Below, piece by piece: positions 5,153-8,109 of a stretch of 8,109 nt of DNA (its first letter is position 1; every line of letters begins with the position of its first letter). Below the pieces are notes generated by a model, which did no database searches, was not told the origin of the DNA, and saw only the letters and a list, made by a program, of their open reading frames with translations. The translations under genes and the position numbers were made by a program. Source of the DNA: Sphingomonas sp. (GTDB lineage: Bacteria > Pseudomonadota > Alphaproteobacteria > Sphingomonadales > Sphingomonadaceae); NCBI GenBank assembly GCA_019247755.1, contig JAFBAM010000149.1:1-8109 (forward strand). The letters are read 5' to 3'.

Positions 5153-6981
5153 GGCGGGGCAAATCGGAACACGTGCATCGCGGCCGTCGAGTCCGCCGGC
5201 ACGCGCACGAAGAGCGGCGTAGTTGCGTTCACGGGATCGCGCAGGACATCGCATAAGGCTGCTAACAACTGCGCCGCGCGCAACCTGCAAGCAGCGTTGG
5301 CCATAATGGTGACGGCTACGCTCTCATGCGTCGGCGCGTAGGACTTCTGTGTTAGCAAGTGTTCCGTCAGCGCCTGAGCATTGCCAAGCGGTATGCCCAG
5401 CGCGGTTCCTAGCGCGGCGAGCATCGGAGCTTCGTCGGCGCCAACAATCCACGAAACCACATTTTCCATGGCCCACGTCTGCGGCCAGAACACCACGCAG
5501 CGTGGCGGCGGTGCTCTAATTTTGATGGCATCGAAGTACTGGCGTCCGTTGTGGTCTCCATCGACGAGGACGCAGGGTCGAGGGTGAACGGCGCTCACCA
5601 GTGCGAAGGTTTCCGCTATCTTCGCGTCGATGGTGGGCACAACACCAACGAAGGTGGAAAGCAGCGACCCACCATCCTCCACGTCCTGCCAGCCTTGGTG
5701 TAGTTCTAAGGCCGTCTGCAGCGCCTCAAGCCACGCGACGTCAGACACTCCTTCAGGGATCAGCACACACTCGTGCATGAGCGCACCGACCAGCCTCTGC
5801 CGCCAAGCGAAAAGCAAATGCTGTTGATGGTTGGTCGGCTGCGCGGGGACCGTGGCCATGAGGGGCTTGGCACTCAAGATGCCGTCGCGCGTCTCGATGA
5901 AGAGGGTATCTGGCGCCGGAAACATCGCGGCCACGATTGGTGAATGTGTCGTAACGATCGTTTGGTCGCAAAGCGCGTTTAGGCGGTTCACCAAGCGCTT
6001 TTGCTGCGAGGGCTGGATGTGCAATTCAGGCTCTTCGACGGCGAGCGTGAAAGACTGACCGGTTTCCGCCCGCGCTTTGCCGAATTGCATCAGCAGGAGG
6101 AGGCTTTGGAGAGAAACGAGGCCCGTGCCTTGTCGCTGCGATGGAAGGGTCGGTCCGGCTCCTTGAACAAAGTGCGGCACTACGCTTTCGAGGACGGAGT
6201 CGCTGTCGGTCGCGGTTAGTCGCAACTGGAGCTTGGGCGCGCTAGCCAACAGTCTGTGCAACTCTCCGTTGGCGGCGGCCACAATGTCCGAGAGGCCCGC
6301 CTGGTCATCTAGCCGCTCTCCCGCCGGCGGTGTCCAGAGCCGGGCTCGTTCGGCTCGGACGGCTTGCGCTGGGATACCGCCGAGCGTCGCAACGACCCGA
6401 CGGAAAAGCTCTGACTGGAAGGAAATCCAGCGATCCCATGTGCGCGATGCGGGAACCAGGAAGAAGCCTAATTCCTGGAGAGTTCTGGCCTGAACGGTCC
6501 GGAGGTGCGCGCCCTCGGCGAACGGATCGCCCAAGGTTGCTTCATCATCGACAAAGAAGCGGCTCGTTTCCGCTTCCAACTCATCTAGATCAAACCGCGC
6601 CGCGAAGCCGATCTGCACAGCCAAGTCGACATGGTGCGCATCAGGGACGGCGCTCAGCGTGTTTGCGTGCGGGTCTAACCACTTCTCAACACCGCGTTCG
6701 GGGCTAAACCAGGAAGGGTGGTGTTGTGGGTCGTTCGGTGCGAAGCCCGTCACAGTGGCGATGCAAATGATGCGTGAGCCTTCATCTGGCGCACTGCCGT
6801 GGAAGTCGTGCTCTGTTAAGCGCCGCACGAGCCGATCGCGCCCGAATAGCAGAGCGAGCGCCTCGATGACGGTGGTCTTGCCGCTGTTGTTTGGCCCAAC
6901 GAGCACGACATGTCGGCCAAGCGTCAGGTCGGCCGAGGAGATGCCACGGAACCCAAGAATCTTGAGGCGCACGATGTGCAT
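5149..6981 (-). CDS. gajA: GajA-like OLD-family ATPase with TOPRIM nuclease domain
   Basis: A 610-aa OLD-family endonuclease. The ABC-type ATPase half has Walker A GPNNSGKT (29-36), a signature-like SQRQGTGLVS (281-290), Walker B LAVEEPELHI (313-322) and the H-loop TTHSP (344-348). The TOPRIM half, from about 400, has the metal-binding glutamate in IPEGVSD (E410, D414), the DGD pair in VLVDGDHNG (D474, D476) and a later acidic patch around E506 (WAMENVVSWI). These are the residues expected for two-metal DNA cleavage. In Gabija, GajA nicks DNA and is inhibited by ATP/NTPs until phage replication depletes them. Size is close to GajA (about 580 aa). It is the first gene of the operon; its stop overlaps the helicase start, so expression is coupled. 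An OLD nuclease acting with a UvrD helicase outside canonical Gabija is the main alternative. Confidence 0.93.
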   Translation of the reverse strand: MHIVRLKILGFRGISSADLTLGRHVVLVGPNNSGKTTVIEALALLFGRDRLVRRLTEHDFHGSAPDEGSRIICIATVTGFAPNDPQHHPSWFSPERGVEKWLDPHANTLSAVPDAHHVDLAVQIGFAARFDLDELEAETSRFFVDDEATLGDPFAEGAHLRTVQARTLQELGFFLVPASRTWDRWISFQSELFRRVVATLGGIPAQAVRAERARLWTPPAGERLDDQAGLSDIVAAANGELHRLLASAPKLQLRLTATDSDSVLESVVPHFVQGAGPTLPSQRQGTGLVSLQSLLLLMQFGKARAETGQSFTLAVEEPELHIQPSQQKRLVNRLNALCDQTIVTTHSPIVAAMFPAPDTLFIETRDGILSAKPLMATVPAQPTNHQQHLLFAWRQRLVGALMHECVLIPEGVSDVAWLEALQTALELHQGWQDVEDGGSLLSTFVGVVPTIDAKIAETFALVSAVHPRPCVLVDGDHNGRQYFDAIKIRAPPPRCVVFWPQTWAMENVVSWIVGADEAPMLAALGTALGIPLGNAQALTEHLLTQKSYAPTHESVAVTIMANAACRLRAAQLLAALCDVLRDPVNATTPLFVRVPADSTAAMHVFRFAPP

Positions 6982-7026
6982 GGGGCTCGACCCGTGGCGA
7001 CACGCTCACGGCGCGCCGAGAGAGCG

Positions 7027-7032
7027 ACTATA
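7027..7032 (-). promoter_or_regulatory. Possible -10 element for the defence operon
   Basis: On the minus strand TATAGT lies 45 bp upstream of the OLD nuclease start, in the 122-bp gap after the SRAP-like gene. A matching -35 is not evident: the hexamer at 17-bp spacing reads CCTTCG. This is a weak candidate. Read-through from the gene upstream on the same strand is equally possible. The rest of the gap (6982-7103) shows no terminator or operator that I can support. Confidence 0.3.
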
Positions 7033-7103
7033 GCATGGATTGCATTGCTCGAAGGCGGGCCTTGGCCCTAGCGTAGCCTCGTGACCTCGTGGCTGTGCAG
7101 ACG

Positions 7104-7691
7104 CTAAGCCATCGCCGGCTCAACCTCCTCAACACCCAGGACGGTGAACGTCCCGCGCGGCGGTTCATGCTGGAAGCGAACGGTGTTGACCTTCGGATTC
7201 AGCCACTCGTCCGCGTTCTCCGCCGAGATGAAGATCGGCTGGCGTTCGCAATACGGCGCGAGGTCGGGGCCGGCCGGCGCGGTCAGGAGCATGAAGGCGA
7301 CGGGTTGATAGAGATGCGGCTTGGCAGGCACCCAGAAGCCGGCGAAGCTGCCAGGGTACGTCGGCTTGTAGGTGACGGTGCCGCGAACGTCGCCGGCGTC
7401 GCACTTCTGACGCAGCTCGCCGGCCGGGATCAGGCAAGCGCGCGCGAAGCTCTTGCCTTCGGCCCAGGCGGTGAAGTCCAGCTCATCGGTAGCGTCGTCG
7501 ACCCGGCCCCAAGGAAGTTCAACCTGGTCCTTCGCGCCGTGCAGCTTCAGCAGATACACGCACACCTGATCGCCGGGTTCGACCCAGGCGGAGGCGGTCA
7601 CGCCCGCAGGTTGAGGCCAAGTGCCCTGGTGCGGCGGCGACATGTCATTGGGCGAAGCGCGACGAACCGCGCTCAGAAGCTCGATATGCAT
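7104..7691 (-). CDS. SRAP-like (HMCES/YedK-fold) protein, probably catalytically inactive
   Basis: A 195-aa protein with scattered but ordered similarity to SOS-response-associated peptidases, which crosslink abasic sites in single-stranded DNA. The likely landmarks are W61-G62, ARACLIPAGEL (83-93, compare RCLIPADGFYEW), SFAGFW (115-120, compare FAGLWE), and FMLLTAPAGPDLAPYCERQP plus WL (133-164, compare the family's ILTTxAN...HDRMP...WL). The Cys2 that forms the DNA crosslink is absent (the protein starts MHIEL), the Asn of NARAE is replaced (TAWAE), the Glu of FYEW is gone, and the His of HDRMP reads Cys148. If the fold call is right, the enzyme is dead or works differently. The start is supported by AGGAAC (plus 7698-7703 region), 4 bases before the ATG. 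It is on the same strand as the defence operon, 122 bp ahead of it. It could also be an unrelated family. Confidence 0.55.
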   Translation of the reverse strand: MHIELLSAVRRASPNDMSPPHQGTWPQPAGVTASAWVEPGDQVCVYLLKLHGAKDQVELPWGRVDDATDELDFTAWAEGKSFARACLIPAGELRQKCDAGDVRGTVTYKPTYPGSFAGFWVPAKPHLYQPVAFMLLTAPAGPDLAPYCERQPIFISAENADEWLNPKVNTVRFQHEPPRGTFTVLGVEEVEPAMA

Positions 7692-7721
7692 TGCAGTTCC
7701 TGAATTGAGAATGCAGGCCAG

Positions 7722-7738
7722 CGGAGGTCAAACCTCCG
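7722..7738. other. Small perfect hairpin upstream of the SRAP-like gene
   Basis: CGGAGGT-CAA-ACCTCCG forms a 7-bp stem with a 3-base loop, 31 bp before the SRAP-like start codon. On the minus strand it would lie in the 5' leader of that gene's mRNA if transcription starts upstream. There is no T-run on either side, so it is not a standard terminator. A protein-binding palindrome is equally possible. Confidence 0.4.
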
Positions 7739-7905
7739 GCGGAAAGCCGTGACTACCGTCTGGCGTTGGGGGTGTTTGCCGCGCAGCCGACCCGGCGGCG
7801 CCGCTACCCTCAACTAGCACTAACTCGTTGCCATGTCACGGATTTGGGCGCCGATCGGCTGCGTGCGCACCACCGGGGTGGGTCGCTTCGCTGTGGCCCA
7901 AACGC

Positions 7906-7948
7906 AGAAGGCCGGAGTCCAGACAAATGCGCCGGAGTCCAGCCTTCT
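7906..7948. repeat. 12-bp direct repeat inside a 7-bp inverted repeat
   Basis: The 12-mer GCCGGAGTCCAG occurs at 7911-7922 and again at 7931-7942, a 20-bp period. The pair is enclosed by AGAAGGC (7906-7912) and GCCTTCT (7942-7948), which are perfect inverted arms. The unit lies 19 bp past the 3' end of the tRNA gene, in the transcribed direction. It may be processing or terminator structure for the tRNA transcript. The rest of the 275-bp gap (7692-7966) shows no gene that I can support; open frames there are the tRNA read as protein. Confidence 0.5.
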
Positions 7949-7966
7949 CTGTCGTCCAACAGAAAA

Positions 7967-8041
7967 TGGAGCGGGCGAGGCGATTCGAACGCCCGACCCC
8001 AACCTTGGCAAGGTTGTGCTCTACCCCTGAGCTACGCCCGC
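7967..8041 (-). tRNA. glyT: tRNA-Gly (anticodon GCC)
   Basis: A complete 75-base tRNA gene with encoded CCA. On the minus strand the acceptor stem GCGGGCG pairs with CGCCCGC, followed by U and CCA. The D arm is GCTC-AGGGGTA-GAGC, the anticodon arm CAACC-TTGCCAA-GGTTG (anticodon at 8007-8009), the variable loop GGGTC, and the T arm GGGCG-TTCGAAT-CGCCT with one G-U pair. All stems close, so the gene is functional. It decodes GGC/GGU glycine codons, the main glycine codons in GC-rich genomes. Its 3' end faces the defence genes, the orientation used when islands integrate at tRNA genes, but no duplicated 3' end was found in the window. Only the isoacceptor is certain; gene naming varies between species. 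Confidence 0.98.
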
Positions 8042-8060
8042 GCTCCGTCGAAGGATGGCG

Positions 8061-8089
8061 CTTATCGCAAAGCCCGCCGGCTCATGCAA
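8061..8089 (-). promoter_or_regulatory. Candidate promoter of the tRNA-Gly gene
   Basis: On the minus strand TTGCAT (8084-8089) and GATAAG (8061-8066) are separated by exactly 17 bp, and the -10 ends 19 bp before the mature tRNA 5' end. Position and spacing fit a housekeeping sigma promoter with a short leader removed by RNase P. The -10 is a partial match to the consensus. Confidence 0.45.
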
Positions 8090-8109
8090 GCTGGATCAGA
8101 AGCCCAGCC

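Noticed and set aside
5153..5290. Longer N terminus for the helicase
   Set aside because: The extra 46 residues lie inside the nuclease gene and show no similarity; the ATG at 5152 begins directly before the P-loop and gives the ATGA overlap.
7089..7703. 204-codon plus-strand frame opposite the SRAP-like gene
   Set aside because: It is slightly longer than the minus-strand gene, but its translation looks like an arginine-rich antisense shadow, while the minus strand has protein-like composition and a ribosome binding site.
7703..7731. TTGACC/TCAATT promoter for the SRAP-like gene
   Set aside because: The transcript would begin about 5 bases before the start codon, inside the ribosome binding site.
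7722..7738. Intrinsic terminator
   Set aside because: The stem is followed by no T-run on either strand.
7967..8000. Attachment site with a duplicated tRNA 3' end
   Set aside because: I looked for the T-arm and acceptor sequence elsewhere in the window and saw no second copy.
1..8109. CRISPR array
   Set aside because: No regularly spaced series of three or more repeats; only the paired repeats listed.

Overview
The window is GC-rich DNA from a bacterium, most likely an alphaproteobacterium. Codon use, a HigBA pair of the Gp49 type, the Mu/IS481-type integrase remnant and the tRNA-Gly sequence all fit this. I cannot fix the genus from sequence alone; a Caulobacterales relative is a guess. 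It reads as an accessory/defence segment ending at a tRNA gene.

Left part (1-2291): the first codons of a FitA/VapB-type ribbon-helix-helix antitoxin run off the left edge, with a candidate operator upstream. Next is a HigB-HigA toxin-antitoxin pair on the minus strand, bracketed by two imperfect 56-bp direct repeats exactly 769 bp apart. The right-hand repeat ends just before the 5' fragment of a Mu/IS481-type DDE transposase. That fragment stops where the 3' half of a UvrD-like helicase gene begins. The helicase remnant has motifs II-VI but no Walker A. This side looks like debris from transposition and deletion.

Middle part (2332-6981): a three-gene minus-strand operon, read right to left. 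It starts with an OLD-family ATPase-TOPRIM nuclease (610 aa), followed through a 4-bp ATGA overlap by a UvrD-like helicase (442 aa). That is the gene order and coupling of the Gabija anti-phage system (GajA-GajB). After 31 bp comes a 486-aa protein with a CxxC...CxxC zinc-binding N terminus, a HEPN-like region and a RES domain in which the expected catalytic R, Y, E and S are visible. RES domains are NAD+-consuming toxins, so this looks like a Gabija-like sensor/nuclease module with a NAD+-depleting effector attached. This is the most interesting feature of the window. The link between the RES gene and the nuclease pair is inferred from position only.

Right part (6982-8109): a 195-aa protein that resembles the SRAP (HMCES/YedK) fold but appears to lack all four catalytic residues, a 275-bp gap with small repeats, and an intact tRNA-Gly(GCC) gene with a plausible promoter. 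No copy of the tRNA 3' end was found elsewhere in the window, so integration at this tRNA is not shown.
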